From contig CAWJDQ010000002.1 in the NCBI GenBank assembly GCA_963841695.1, forward strand, positions 682,001 through 746,000: DNA of 64,000 bases, given 5' to 3'. The notes beneath the pieces were generated by a model that worked only from the letters and a program-made list of their open reading frames with translations, ran no database searches and was not told the DNA's origin. The stretch's first letter is position 1; each line of letters starts with the position of its first letter. The position numbers and the translations under genes were made by a program. This document shows positions 35,042 through 44,508 of this stretch, in pieces. The stretch comes from RYN-230 sp963841695 (lineage in GTDB: Bacteria; Actinomycetota; Actinomycetes; Streptosporangiales; Streptosporangiaceae).

Positions 35042-36251
35042 TTGTATCCAGTTTCCAAGAAAGTCGCGCTGACCGCCGTGGCCGGCAGCGCGGCCCTCCT
35101 CATCGCCGCTTGCGGCAGCAGCTCACCGTCCGGTTCCTCGGGCAGCGGCAGCAGCTTCACGGCGCCGAAGCTCTCGCTCAGCCAGATCAACAACTCGTTC
35201 TCCGCCATGACCACGCTCAAGCCGCTCGCGGCCAAGGGCAAGGGCAACGTCGCCGTGATCCTGCCCGATACCGTCTCGTCCACCCGCTACGTGGAATTCG
35301 ACGCGCCGTACCTGACCGAGTCCCTGACCAGAGCGGGCCTCAAGAAGTCGCAGTTCACCGTCCAGAACGCGCTGGGCAGCGACGCGACCCAGTTCAGCGA
35401 CGCCCAGACGGCCATCACCAAGGGCGCCAGCGTGCTGATCGTGGACCCGCTCGACTCCGGCGTCGGCGCGAAAATCGAGTCCTACGCCAAGGCGCACGGC
35501 GTCGCGGTCATCGACTACGACCGGCTGACCCTCGGCGGGACCCGCAAGTACTACGTCAGCTTCAACAACGTCCAGGTCGGCAAGCTGCTCGGGCAGAGCC
35601 TGATCAGCTGCGTGTCCGCCTGGGGGGTCAAGAAGCCCGATGTCATCGTGATGAAGGGCGCGCCCACCGACAACAACGCGACGCTGTTCGCGCAGGGCTA
35701 CGACGCGGTGCTGGCCCCCAAGTTCAGCTCGGGTGGCTGGAAGGACGTCAGCAACCCGCCGGGAACCTGGACCCCGGACACCGCGCTGAGTGAGTTCCAG
35801 CAGCAGTACACCGCGCACCCGAACATCAACGCCGCACTGATCCCGAACGACGAGAACGGCGCGCCGATCATCCATTACCTGCAGGACAAGGGCATCAAGC
35901 CCAAGACGTTCCCGACCACCGGCCAGGACGCCACGCTGACCGGCCTGCAGAACATCCTGGCCGGCTACCAGTGCGGCACCGTGTACAAGCCCATCTACCT
36001 GGAGGCCCAGGCCGCCGCCGCGCTGGCCATGTACGTCCGGGCGGGCATCACCCCGCCGTCCACCCTGGTGAACGGCAGCTCTATGGACCCGACCACCAAG
36101 AAGGCCGTAGCCTCGGTGCTGCTCACGCCGGAATGGGTCACCACCGCCAACATGAACTCGACCGTGATCGCGGACAAGTTCGTGCCCGCCGTCCCAGCTC
36201 TGCGCGGGCAAGTACGCCTCGGAGTGCAAGGCCGCCGGGATCTCGGGCTGA
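35042..36251 (+). CDS. Sugar ABC transporter substrate-binding lipoprotein (one apparent frameshift)
   Basis: Starts at TTG 35042 (GAGGTGG upstream). Lipobox LIAAC at about residues 18-22. The mature part is a periplasmic-binding type 1 protein of the xylose/ribose (XylF/ChvE) class: NVAVILPDTVSSTRYVEFDAPYL, VLIVDPLDSGVG, VIDYDRLTLGG, YYVSFNNVQVGKLLGQSL, IVMKGAPTDNNATLFAQGY, ALIPNDENGAP, TTGQDATLTGLQNILAGYQ. Near 36190 one base appears extra: the frame that gives SQLCAGKYASECKAAGISG and a stop at 36249-36251 is the expected C-terminus. If the sequence were literally right, the frame would run on into the ATPase. Extracellular, hands sugar to the permease. Confidence 0.85.
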
Positions 36252-36367
36252 CGGCGAGGTCGGATCGGCCCACCGGGGCACCAGCAGTGACAGGTAGCTC
36301 GGCAGACGCAGCCCGGCCCGCGACCGCGGGCCGGGCTTCGTCCGGTACCAGTGAAGGAACTCAAGCC

Positions 36368-37161
36368 ATGGACGGGCCGCTACTGCAGCTGCGCGGCATC
36401 GGGAAGAACTTCGGCCCGGTGCAGGCGCTCAGCGGGATCGACCTCGATATCCCGGCCGGGCAGGTTACTGCCCTGGTCGGCGACAACGGGGCCGGCAAGT
36501 CAACCCTGATCAAGACCATCTCGGGGATCTGGGAACCCTCGCACGGGGAGCTCATCTGGCAGGGGAAGCGGGTGAACTTCCGCACCCCGCGGGACGCCAC
36601 CGACGCCGGGATCGCCACCGTGTACCAGGACCTCGCACTGTGCGACAATCTCGACATCGTGGAGAACATGCTGCTCGGCCACGAGGTCCGGCGGCATCTG
36701 CTGCTGGACGAGGTCTCGATGGAGACAACGGCCAAGCAGACCCTGAGCGACCTGCGGGTCACCACGGTCCGCAACATCCGCCAGCCGGTCGGGTCGCTGT
36801 CCGGAGGACAGCGCCAGGCCGTGGCGGTGGCCAAGGCCGTGATGCTCGACGCGAAGCTCGTGATCATGGACGAGCCGACGGCGGCCCTGGGGGTATCCCA
36901 GACCGCCCTGGTGCTGGACCTCATCGGCCGCCTGGCCGGGCGCGGGCATCGGGGTGCATCGTGGTCTCGCACAACCTGCCCGACGTGTTCCAGGTCGCGG
37001 ACCGGCTGGCCGTGCTGTACCTGGGCCGCCTGGTCTCGACCGGACCGGCGGCCGACTACGACACGGCCTCGACGGTGGACCTGATGACCACCGGGGCCTC
37101 GCACCGGACCGGCCGTGCGGACAACGGTGCCCGCATCCCCGACACCGGCCGGGAGGGCTGA
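36368..37161 (+). CDS. Sugar ABC transporter ATPase, single-domain XylG type (one apparent frameshift)
   Basis: From the ATG at 36368: NFGPVQALSGIDLDIPAGQ, Walker A GDNGAGKST, Q-loop TVYQDLALCDNLDI, signature SLSGGQRQ, Walker B LVIMDEPTAALG. The frame changes near 36945-36955 (a CGGGG run) and continues as CIVVSHNLPDVFQVADRLAVLYLGRLV with the H-loop histidine, ending at 37161. About 264 residues, i.e. one ABC domain rather than the two of RbsA/XylG from E. coli, as in many actinobacterial importers. The DLALCDNLDI segment is identical to that in the ABC-histidine kinase upstream, marking the two ATPase modules as close paralogs. It begins about 115 bases after the binding-protein gene. Confidence 0.87.
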
Positions 37162-37164
37162 CCA

Positions 37165-38491
37165 GTGACTTCCACGAATCCCGCACCCGAGCAGGGCGAG
37201 ATCCCCGCCGAGAACCTGGAGAACACGCCGGCCGACCTCGCGGTCAGCACGGGCGCCTCAGCCGGAACTGATGGCCAATTCGGTGGGCGAGTACCTGCGG
37301 CTCTGGTTCAAGCAGATCCGCAGCGGCGAGAGCGGCGCGCTGCCGGTCATCATCGGCCTGATCGCGATCGTCATCTTCTTCCAGATCAAGAGCTCCGCGT
37401 TCCTGTCCGCGGGCAACCTGGTCAACCTGATGACCCAGTCCGCGTTCATCATCACCCTCGGCATGGCCGAGGTGTTCGTGCTGCTGCTCGGCGAGATCGA
37501 CCTGGCGGCCGGCTACACCGCGGCCTGCGGCGCGGTCATCGCCCTGTGGATGGTGGCCAACGAGCTATCCCTGGTGGGTCGCGATCCTGGCCGCCCTCGC
37601 GGCCTGCGGCATCTACGGGGCGGTGCAGGGCCTGATCATCACCCGGCTGCGGCTGCCCTCGTTCGTGGTCACGCTGGCCGGCTACCTGGTCCTGTCCGGC
37701 GCGCTGCTGTTCCTGATCGACTCGACCGGGAGCATCGGCAACGGCGGCGTGATCCGGCTGAACAACAACGTCCTCAACGACATCGAGGCCGGTGCGCTCA
37801 GCGCCGGCTGCCAGCTGGATCGTCATGATCGTGCTGGTGGCACTGGCCGGGCTGATGATGTACCTGCGAGATCACCGCCGGCGCGCCAATGGGCTGGTCG
37901 CCCCGCCGCTGTCCATCACGCTGCTGAAGGTCGGCCGCGATCGCGGTGGCGGGCATCGTGGTGGTGCTGGTGGGCAACAGCAACCGCGGCACGCTGTTCC
38001 TGGCCGTGCGCGGGCTGCCCTGGGTCGTGCTGGTCGTGCTGGGCATCCTGGTCGTGTACACGACGCTGCTCGGCCGCACCCGGTTCGGCCGTTACATCTA
38101 CGCGATCGGCGGCAACGCCGAGGCGGCCCGGCGGGCGGGCGTCAACACCAACCGGATCCGCGTCATCGCGTTCGTGCTCTGCGGGGTGACCGCCGGCATC
38201 ACCGGCATCATCTACTCCTCCTACCTGGGCTCGATCTCCAGCGGGGTCAACGGCGGGGCGAACGTGCTGAACGCCGTGGCGGCGGCGGTCATCGGCGGGA
38301 CCAGCCTGTTCGGCGGGCGGGGCAAGATGCTGGACGCACTGCTGGGCGGCCTCGTGGTCGGCGTGATCGCCAACGGGCTGCTGCTGCTGGGCCTGTCGGC
38401 GCCGGCCCAGCTGATGTGGACGGCGGTCGTGCTGATCGCGGCGGTCACGGTGGACGCGCTGACCCGGCGCGGCCGGACGACCACCACCTGA
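37165..38491 (+). CDS. Sugar ABC transporter permease, XylH type (four apparent frameshifts)
   Basis: Translation must change frame near 37258, 37570, 37798 and 37932 to read the full protein of about 440 residues. Starting GTG 37165 (MTSTNPAPEQGE), it continues MANSVGEYLRLWFKQIRSG, FFQIKSSAFLSAGNLVNLMTQSA, VFVLLLGEIDLAAGYTA, WWVAILAALAACGIYG, GLIITRLRLPSFVVTLAGYL, SWIVMIVLVALAGLMMYL, FGRYIYAIGGNAEAARRAG, SSGVNGGANVLNAVAAAVIGG and GLLLLGLSAPAQLMW. These are hallmarks of BPD_transp_2 permeases such as XylH/RbsC, with about ten to twelve helices. Two of the four shifts are explained by an extra G (gccgg, gtcgg). Either this stretch was sequenced poorly or the gene is decaying; the ABC transporter partners are otherwise intact. 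Confidence 0.8.
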
Positions 38492-38511
38492 CCAGCGCAG
38501 CCCAGTGCGCT

Positions 38512-38558
38512 GCGACCGGGTGTTCCCGCGGGCATGACGCCGCGGGACACCCGGTCGC
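38512..38558 (+). terminator. Strong hairpin after the sugar ABC transporter operon
   Basis: Arms gcgaccgggtgttcccgcgg and ccgcgggacacccggtcgc pair over 19 bp with one bulged T and an 8-base loop, 20 bases after the permease stop. It marks the operon end. No T tract. Confidence 0.75.
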
Positions 38559-38596
38559 CGCCGCTTCGCCGGCCCGGCGCCGTTCCCCGGGAGGGG

Positions 38597-40120
38597 CTAC
38601 CGCGGCTGACCCTGCCCGGCGTTTTCCGCGGCGGCGACTCCCCAGGGGCTGACCTGCCCGGCGGCCTGGGCGATGTTGCGGACCATGCCGCCGAACACGG
38701 CGCCGTGGAACGGGGAGATCGACCGCCAGTAGGCGATGCCGGCCGCGCCGCGCGGCTGGAAGATGGCCCGCTGGTGGTACACGGTCCGGCCCTGGTCATC
38801 CTGGCCGACCGAGAGTTCCAGCCAGGCGAGGCCGGGCAGCTTCATCTCGGCGCGCAGCCGGAGCAGCGACCCCGGCGTGATGGCCTCGACCCGCCAGAAG
38901 TCCAGCGCGTCCCCGATGAGCAGGTGCCTCGGATCGCGGCGGCCACGGCGCAGCCCGACCCCGCCGGCCAGCCGGTCCATCAGCCCGCGCACCGCCCAGG
39001 CCAGCGGGAAGGAATACCAGCCGGTTTCGCCGCCGATGCCCTCGATGACCCGCCAGAGCGCCTCGGGCGAGGCCCGGACCACGCTGCTCCGGTCGTCCAC
39101 GTACAGGGATCCGCCCGCCCAGGCCGGGTCGCTGGGCAGCGGGTCGCTGGGCGCGCCGGGGGTGCCCGCGGAAGACCAGCGGGTGGACACGTCTCCCTCG
39201 CGGGTGTGCCGCAGGGCCAGGGTGAGGGCCTCGCCGATGGGCAGCAGGCCGTCCGGCGGGTCGGGGACGTACTCCGCGATGTCGTGCTCGGCGCACACCA
39301 CCTCGTTGCGCAGCGATTCCACCAGGGGCATGGCCAGCCCGGATGGAACCGGCGTGACCAGGCCGACCCACAGCGACGACAGCCGCGGGGTGAGCAGCGG
39401 CACCGGGAGCAGCACCCGCGGCCGCAGCCCGGCCGCCTCGGTGTACCGCCGCATCATCTCGGCGTAGGTGAGGATGTCCGGGCCGCCGATATCGAACCGG
39501 CGGTTCACGCCGGGCGGCAGCGACGCGCAGCCCACCAGGTAGCGGAGCACGTCGCTGACCGCGATCGGCTGGATCCGGGTCTTCACCCACTTCGGGGTGA
39601 CCATGACCGGCAGCCGCTCCGTCAGGTACCTGAGCATCTCGAACGACGCCGACCCGCTGCCGATGATCACGGCGGCCTGCAGCGCGGCGGTCGGCACCCC
39701 GCTGCGCAGCAGGATGTCGCCCACCTCGCCGCGGGAGCGCAGGTGCGGCGACAGGTCCCCGGCCGGGCCGGACACGATCCCGCCCAGGTAGATGACGCGC
39801 CGCACGCCTGCGTCGGCGGCGGCTTCGGCGAACCGCCCGGCCGCTTCCCGGTCCCGCTGCTCGAACGAGACGCCGGTGCCGAGGGAGTGGATCAGGTAGT
39901 AGGCGATGTCCACGTCCTGCAGCGCCCGCCGGACCGCCCCGGCGTCCATGACGTCTGCCTCGGCGATCTCCACGTCCGCGGTCCACGGCCGGTCGCGCAG
40001 CTTCCCGGGATCGCGGGCCATGCACCGGACCTGATGGCCAGCGGCCAGCAGCTCCGGCACCAGCCGGCCGCCGATATACCCGGATGAGCCCGTGACCAGG
40101 CAACGAAGTGAAGTGGACAT
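38597..40120 (-). CDS. NAD(P)-binding atypical SDR fused to a DUF2867 domain
   Basis: 507 residues from the ATG at 40120. The N-terminal half (about 1-290) is an NmrA/complex-I-39-kDa-like extended SDR: CLVTGSSGYIGGRLVPELLAAGHQVRCMARDP, DVDIAYYLIHSLGTG, VRRVIYLGGIVSG, RIQPIAVSDVLRYLVGCA, FDIGGPDILTYAEMMRRY. The C-terminal half (about 345-490) is DUF2867/SRPBCC-like: VRASPEALWRVIEGIGGETGWYSFP, LIGDALDFWRVEAI, LRAEMKLPGLAWLEL. This two-domain architecture is widespread in actinobacteria. The product is probably a cytoplasmic oxidoreductase or NAD(P)H-binding protein with unknown substrate. Complete; divergent from the TetR-MFS operon. Confidence 0.87.
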   Translation of the reverse strand: MSTSLRCLVTGSSGYIGGRLVPELLAAGHQVRCMARDPGKLRDRPWTADVEIAEADVMDAGAVRRALQDVDIAYYLIHSLGTGVSFEQRDREAAGRFAEAAADAGVRRVIYLGGIVSGPAGDLSPHLRSRGEVGDILLRSGVPTAALQAAVIIGSGSASFEMLRYLTERLPVMVTPKWVKTRIQPIAVSDVLRYLVGCASLPPGVNRRFDIGGPDILTYAEMMRRYTEAAGLRPRVLLPVPLLTPRLSSLWVGLVTPVPSGLAMPLVESLRNEVVCAEHDIAEYVPDPPDGLLPIGEALTLALRHTREGDVSTRWSSAGTPGAPSDPLPSDPAWAGGSLYVDDRSSVVRASPEALWRVIEGIGGETGWYSFPLAWAVRGLMDRLAGGVGLRRGRRDPRHLLIGDALDFWRVEAITPGSLLRLRAEMKLPGLAWLELSVGQDDQGRTVYHQRAIFQPRGAAGIAYWRSISPFHGAVFGGMVRNIAQAAGQVSPWGVAAAENAGQGQPR

Positions 40121-40252
40121 ACCCTCGAGTCTCGCATGGGGGGTGACACCCGGTATTCGGCCGAGGGTGCCCCGGCGGTTGTTGAGCCGTGCGCCACACT
40201 GGCCGGCCCGGCCAGCGAAGCCCCCGGGGCCCGGAATTTTTGCGCGGACTGT

Positions 40253-40275
40253 AATGTTGACCTGACCGCAACATT
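40253..40275. promoter_or_regulatory. Candidate TetR operator
   Basis: Perfect inverted repeat aatgttg (40253-40259) / caacatt (40269-40275) with a 9-base spacer, 32 bases before the TetR start. It is the only AT-rich palindrome in the SDR-TetR intergenic region, so it suits autoregulation of the TetR-MFS operon. Confidence 0.55.
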
Positions 40276-40306
40276 CGATGCGTTACCAGCTTTCAGAGAG
40301 CGCAAC

Positions 40307-41008
40307 ATGACCCTGGCCGATACCGCCCCGGCGGCGGAACCGCAGACCTCACTGCGCGAGCGCAAGAAGCTCGCCACCCGCCGGTCGCTTCGCCTGCACG
40401 CGCTCGAACTCGTCGCCCAGCGGGGGTTCGTGCACGTCACGGTGGAAGACATCGCCGAAGCGGCGGACGTGTCGCCGCGGACGTTCTTCAACTACTTCCC
40501 GTCCAAGGAAGCCGCGCTGTTCGGGGCGGACCCCGAGCGGGTCGCGGCGCTGCGCGAGCGGGTCCTGCAGCAGGCGCCGGGAGTATCCGCGCTGACCGCG
40601 CTGCGCGGCGTCCTGGTGGCCGAGGCCCGGGCCGCCACGCACGAACTCAGCGAGCTGGGCGGCGGTGACCCGCAGGCCATGCTGCGGCGGATGAAGATCG
40701 TCCGGGCGGACCCGCATCTGCGGGCGGCCCAGTCCGCGCACATGGCGAACATCGAGAGTGCCCTGGCCGAGGCGCTCGCGGAGCGGCTCGGCACCGATCC
40801 CGCCCGCGACCCGTACCCGGCCCTGCTGGCCTGCGTGGCGAGCGGAGTGATCCGCGCGACCACGGTCTTCTGGGCCAGCTCCGGCGGCGCGGAGCCGCTG
40901 GACCAGCTCACCGACCGGGCGTTCCAGGCGCTGGCCGACGGACTTCCTGAACACTGCTCACTGCGCCCCGTCAGCAGGACGGCGGCGCCCGGAAAGGACG
41001 AGGAATGA
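40307..41008 (+). CDS. TetR-family transcriptional regulator
   Basis: 233 residues from the ATG at 40307 (AGAGAG upstream; the longer frame has no support). The N-terminal helix-turn-helix domain: RERKKLATRRSLRLHALELVAQRGF, then VEDIAEAADVSPRTFFNYFPSKEAAL, the canonical TetR DNA-binding signature. The ligand-binding part is helical and ends with an MftR-like C-terminal domain (WASSGGAEPLDQLTDRAFQALADGL). The stop overlaps the start of the DHA2 exporter by 4 bases (ATGA), so it is the local repressor of that exporter (inference). A palindrome lies just upstream. Confidence 0.93.
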   Translation: MTLADTAPAAEPQTSLRERKKLATRRSLRLHALELVAQRGFVHVTVEDIAEAADVSPRTFFNYFPSKEAALFGADPERVAALRERVLQQAPGVSALTALRGVLVAEARAATHELSELGGGDPQAMLRRMKIVRADPHLRAAQSAHMANIESALAEALAERLGTDPARDPYPALLACVASGVIRATTVFWASSGGAEPLDQLTDRAFQALADGLPEHCSLRPVSRTAAPGKDEE

Positions 41009-42687
41009 CATCCGCAGACAGCACCGCGGTGGACCCTGGCAGCGCGCTGCCCGGGCTCAGCCGGCGCCGGATCTTCCTGATCATCGGCGCGCTGATGCTC
41101 GGCATGCTGCTGGCCGCGCTGGACCAGACCATCGTGTCCACCGCGCTGCCGACCATCGTCGGTGACCTGAAGGGCGGATCACACATCGCCTGGGTGATCA
41201 CCGCCTACCTGCTGGCCACCACCGTGTCCACGCCACTGTGGGGCAAGCTGGGCGACCAGTACGGGCGGAAGATTTTCTTCCAGGCCGCCATCGTGATCTT
41301 CCTGATCGGCTCGATCCTGTCCGGCCTCAGCCACTCGATGTTCGAGCTGATCGCGTTCCGCGCGGTCCAGGGCCTGGGCAGTGGCGGGCTGATGGTCGGG
41401 GCGCAGGCCATCGTCGGGGACATCGTCTCCCCGCGCGAGCGGGGCCGTTACGTGGGCCTGTTCGGGGCGGTGTTCGGGCTGGCCAGCGTGGTCGGGCCGC
41501 TGCTGGGCGGGGTGTTCGTGGACAACCTGACCTGGCGCTGGATCTTCTACATCAACGTCCCGATCGGCCTGGTCGCGCTGGTCGTGGTGGCCAGCCAGGT
41601 GCCGGGCACGCTGACCCGGGTGCACCACGTCATCGACTACCTCGGCACCCTGGTCCTGTCGCTAGCCGCCACGTCGCTGATCCTGCTGACCAGCCTGGGC
41701 GGTACCACCTACCCCTGGAAGTCCGCGCCCATCTACATCCTGGGCGTGGCCGGGGTCGTGTTCATCGGCCTGTTCGTGCTGGTCGAGCGCCGCGCCGCCG
41801 AGCCCGTCCTGCCGCTGCACCTGTTCAAGCTGCGCACCTTCTCAACAACCAGCGTCGTCGGGTTCATCGTCGGGTTCGCGATGTTCGGGGCGATCACCTA
41901 CCTGCCCGCGTTCTTCCAGGTCGTGCGGGGCATCTCGCCCACCATCTCCGGGGTGTACCTGCTGCCGTTGATGGCCGGGCTGCTGATCATGTCGATTGGC
42001 TCCGGCCAGATCATCTCCCGGACCGGCCGGTACCGCTTCTTCCCGATCGCCGGCACGGCCCTGATGACCATCGGCCTGTTCCTGCTCCACCTGATGGGCG
42101 TACACACGTCCACGTTCCTGGACGCGGTCTACATGCTGGTCCTCGGCCTGGGCATCGGCAGCGTGATGCAGGTGCTGGTCATCATCGTGCAGAACGGGGT
42201 GCCGCACAGCGAACTGGGCGTCGCCACCTCCGGCGCCACGTTCTTCCGCTCCATCGGCGGATCGTTCGGCACCGCGATCTTCGGCGCCATCTTCGCCAAC
42301 GTGCTGGTCGGGAACCTGGCCAAGCACTTGCACGGGGTGAGGCTGCCGTCCGGCTTCAGCGCCGCGGACGCCACCCCGGCCCTGCTGGGCAAGCTGCCCG
42401 CCGCGGTGCACGCGGGCTTCGTGGCGGGCTACGCGGAGTCGATCCAGACCGTGTTCCTGGTGGCGGTGCCGATCGCCGCGCTGGCCTTCCTCGCCTCCTG
42501 GCTCATCCCCCAGGTGGAGCTGAAGCAGTGGCCGGAGGCGCCCGCGGGCGCGACGTCCCCGGACGGGCCCGCGGCCGCGGTCCCGGGCGGCACGGTGTCC
42601 GCCGAGGTCCTGGACCAGCCGGATCCGGCCCGGACCACGGTGTCCCCGGAGTCCCTCGACCCCCAGGACGCCGCCACCGACACCTGA
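41005..42687 (+). CDS. DHA2-family MFS drug exporter (EmrB/QacA type)
   Basis: 560 residues from the ATG at 41005. About 14 transmembrane helices. Family motifs: D1-type helix LGMLLAALDQTIVSTALPTIVGDL, loop motif WGKLGDQYGRKIFFQAAIV, motif C-like GLGSGGLMVGAQAIVGDIVSPRERGRY, and NLTWRWIFYINVPIGLVAL. The Asp in LDQTIV and the RxxQG-like arginine of helix 4 (FRAVQGLGSGG) are those needed for proton-coupled efflux. The charged C-terminal tail is cytoplasmic. It exports toxic hydrophobic compounds, probably the ligand sensed by the co-transcribed TetR regulator. A perfect hairpin follows the stop. Confidence 0.93.
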   Translation: MTSADSTAVDPGSALPGLSRRRIFLIIGALMLGMLLAALDQTIVSTALPTIVGDLKGGSHIAWVITAYLLATTVSTPLWGKLGDQYGRKIFFQAAIVIFLIGSILSGLSHSMFELIAFRAVQGLGSGGLMVGAQAIVGDIVSPRERGRYVGLFGAVFGLASVVGPLLGGVFVDNLTWRWIFYINVPIGLVALVVVASQVPGTLTRVHHVIDYLGTLVLSLAATSLILLTSLGGTTYPWKSAPIYILGVAGVVFIGLFVLVERRAAEPVLPLHLFKLRTFSTTSVVGFIVGFAMFGAITYLPAFFQVVRGISPTISGVYLLPLMAGLLIMSIGSGQIISRTGRYRFFPIAGTALMTIGLFLLHLMGVHTSTFLDAVYMLVLGLGIGSVMQVLVIIVQNGVPHSELGVATSGATFFRSIGGSFGTAIFGAIFANVLVGNLAKHLHGVRLPSGFSAADATPALLGKLPAAVHAGFVAGYAESIQTVFLVAVPIAALAFLASWLIPQVELKQWPEAPAGATSPDGPAAAVPGGTVSAEVLDQPDPARTTVSPESLDPQDAATDT

Positions 42688-42704
42688 CCGGCCCGCATGT
42701 CCCC

Positions 42705-42738
42705 GCGGCCCCGGGCGCCAGGCAGCGCCCGGGGCCGC
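42705..42738 (+). terminator. Hairpin ending the TetR-DHA2 operon
   Basis: Perfect 14-bp stem gcggccccgggcgc / gcgcccggggccgc with a 6-base loop, 18 bases after the exporter stop codon. Confidence 0.75.
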
Positions 42739-42812
42739 TGCCTGCCCCGGGCGGCACGGTGGGCTGGGGCGGCGGGCTGGAGCCGCGGCGGGCGGCCTGC
42801 CATGCTGGCCGG

Positions 42813-43976
42813 ATGGGTGACGTGTGCACGACCCGGGAGATCCGGGTCACCCTGGCCGGTGACGCGGTTGATGACCTGCGGGGACGGCTGCGCCGGACCC
42901 GGCTGGCCCCGGCGGACGGCGACGGCTGGGCCCGCGGGGTGCCCCGGTCCTGGCTGGCCGGGCTGCTGGCGGACTGGCAGTCGTTCGACACCGGTGCCTT
43001 CCAGGCCCGGCTGGACCGGCTGACCCACCGGGAAGCGGCCGTGGGCGGGCAGCTGATCCACCTGGTGCAGGTGCCCGGCCGGGGCCCGGACCCGCTGCCG
43101 CTGCTGCTGACCCACGGCTGGCCCGGCTCGTTCTGCGAGTACCTGGACCTGATCCCGCTGCTGGCCGACCCGGCCGCGGACGGCGGCGATCCGGCCGACG
43201 CGTTCACCGTGGTGGTGCCCTCGCTGCCCGGGTTCGGCTTCTCCGCCGCCCCGCCGCCCGGCGGGCTCAGCGCGGAAGCGGTGGCCGGCCTCTGGCACCG
43301 GCTGATGACCGAGGGCCTGGGCTATCCCCGGTTCGCCGCGCACGGCAGCGACCTCGGCGCCGGGATCACCGCGTGGCTGGCCCGGGACTTTCCCGGGTCG
43401 GTCGCGGGCATCCACCTGGCCACCCCGGGGCTGGCCGCGCCGCCGCGGCCGTGGAGTCCCGCGGAGGAAACGTTCGTGGCCGAGGCCGGGGCCTGGGCGG
43501 CGGAGGAGGGCGGGTACGCCCACGAGCACGCCACCAAGCCGTCCACGCTCGGCGCCGCGCTGCAGGATTCCCCGGCCGGCCTGGCCGCCTGGATCGGCGA
43601 GAAGGTCACGGCCTGGAGCGCGGTCACCGGTGACGGCCAGCCCGCGTTCGCCCGGGACCTGCTGCTCGGCACGCTGACCCTGTACTGGGCGACCGGCACT
43701 ATCACCTCGTCGTTGCTGCCCTACTGGGCGTACGCGCACCACCCGGCCGCCGCCCTGCCGGCCGGGGATCCCCCGGACGTGCCCACCGCGGTCAGCATCT
43801 TCGGCGGCGAGCGGGTCCCGTTCCCCAAGCCCCCCCGCGAGCTGGCCGAGCGGTACTTCCGGGTCACGGCCTGGGCCGAGCACGACCGGGGCGGGCACTT
43901 CCCGGCGGTCGCCGAGCCCGCCCTGCTGGCCCGGACGCTGCGCGACGTGTTCCGGCCCGCGCGGAGCGCCCGGTGA
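42813..43976 (+). CDS. Epoxide hydrolase family protein (alpha/beta hydrolase with EHN domain)
   Basis: 387 residues from the ATG at 42813; the open frame extends far upstream but overlaps the exporter and is not coding there. The N-terminal EHN domain (about 1-105: VDDLRGRLRRTRLA, VPRSWLAGLLADWQSFDTGAFQARLDRL) is followed by the alpha/beta core: LLTHGWPGSFCEYLDLIPLL (oxyanion HGWP), nucleophile HGSDLGAG (Asp), VPSLPGFGFS, and the distal EHDRGGHFPA carrying the catalytic His. These are the traits of microsomal-type epoxide hydrolases. It adds water to epoxides of unknown identity. Cytoplasmic, single gene. Confidence 0.9.
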   Translation: MGDVCTTREIRVTLAGDAVDDLRGRLRRTRLAPADGDGWARGVPRSWLAGLLADWQSFDTGAFQARLDRLTHREAAVGGQLIHLVQVPGRGPDPLPLLLTHGWPGSFCEYLDLIPLLADPAADGGDPADAFTVVVPSLPGFGFSAAPPPGGLSAEAVAGLWHRLMTEGLGYPRFAAHGSDLGAGITAWLARDFPGSVAGIHLATPGLAAPPRPWSPAEETFVAEAGAWAAEEGGYAHEHATKPSTLGAALQDSPAGLAAWIGEKVTAWSAVTGDGQPAFARDLLLGTLTLYWATGTITSSLLPYWAYAHHPAAALPAGDPPDVPTAVSIFGGERVPFPKPPRELAERYFRVTAWAEHDRGGHFPAVAEPALLARTLRDVFRPARSAR

Positions 43977-44037
43977 GCCCCGCGGAGGGCGCTTACATCG
44001 AGCGGCCGCCCGGCACACGGGCGGACGTGGTGACGGG

Positions 44038-44508
44038 TCAGGCCGGGGCGCCGGGGGCCTGCCTGGAGGCCGCGAACTCCCCGGGGCCCTGCTGCGCCGC
44101 CGCCGGATCCATCCACATGACCTGCCAGCCGTGGCCGTCGAGGTCGAAGAAGCTGCGTGAGTACATGAAGCCGTGGTCCTCGGGGCCATCCGCCTCGGTG
44201 CCACCCGCGGCGAGCGCAGCCTCAGCGACCGTGTTGACCTCATCGCGCGCTGGCACGCTGAAGCAGTACAGCGCCAGCGTGTGCGTGCTGGGATCGGCCA
44301 TCGGCAGCTTCGCGAACTGCGCGAACGTCTCGTGGCTGAGCAGCATGACGCAGGCTTGCTCGCCGACCAGCATGCAGGCGGCGGTCTCGCCGGTGAACAT
44401 CGGGTGGTAGCTGAACCCGAGCCGCGCGAAGAACGCCTTGCTGCGCTCGATGTCCGCCACGGGGATGTTCACGAGCAGCATGCGGCCGGCGTGCGCGGGA
44501 GCGGTCAT
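44038..44508 (-). CDS. VOC (glyoxalase-like) family protein
   Basis: 156 residues from the ATG at 44508, with GGAGA 9 bases upstream. One vicinal-oxygen-chelate unit pair: NIPVADIERSKAFFARLGFSYHPMFTG, MLVGEQACVMLLSHETFAQFAK, then FMYSRSFFDLDGHGWQVMWMDP with the DLDGHGWQVMW segment typical of the PhnB/glyoxalase-like subgroup. A metal site may be incomplete, as in many such lactoylglutathione-lyase-like proteins. Function unknown. Convergent with the epoxide hydrolase gene. Confidence 0.88.
   Translation of the reverse strand: MTAPAHAGRMLLVNIPVADIERSKAFFARLGFSYHPMFTGETAACMLVGEQACVMLLSHETFAQFAKLPMADPSTHTLALYCFSVPARDEVNTVAEAALAAGGTEADGPEDHGFMYSRSFFDLDGHGWQVMWMDPAAAQQGPGEFAASRQAPGAPA

Noticed and set aside
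34916..37084. One 722-residue frame apparently fusing the sugar-binding protein to the ABC ATPase
   Set aside because: The other frame near 36190 gives the natural C-terminus SQLCAGKYASECKAAGISG with a stop, and the ATPase has its own ATG at 36368. The fusion is produced by a frameshift.
41238..43976. A 912-residue frame through the exporter and the epoxide hydrolase
   Set aside because: Its first 525 residues are the Pro/Arg/Gly-rich shadow of the exporter gene; only the part from 42813 has family motifs.
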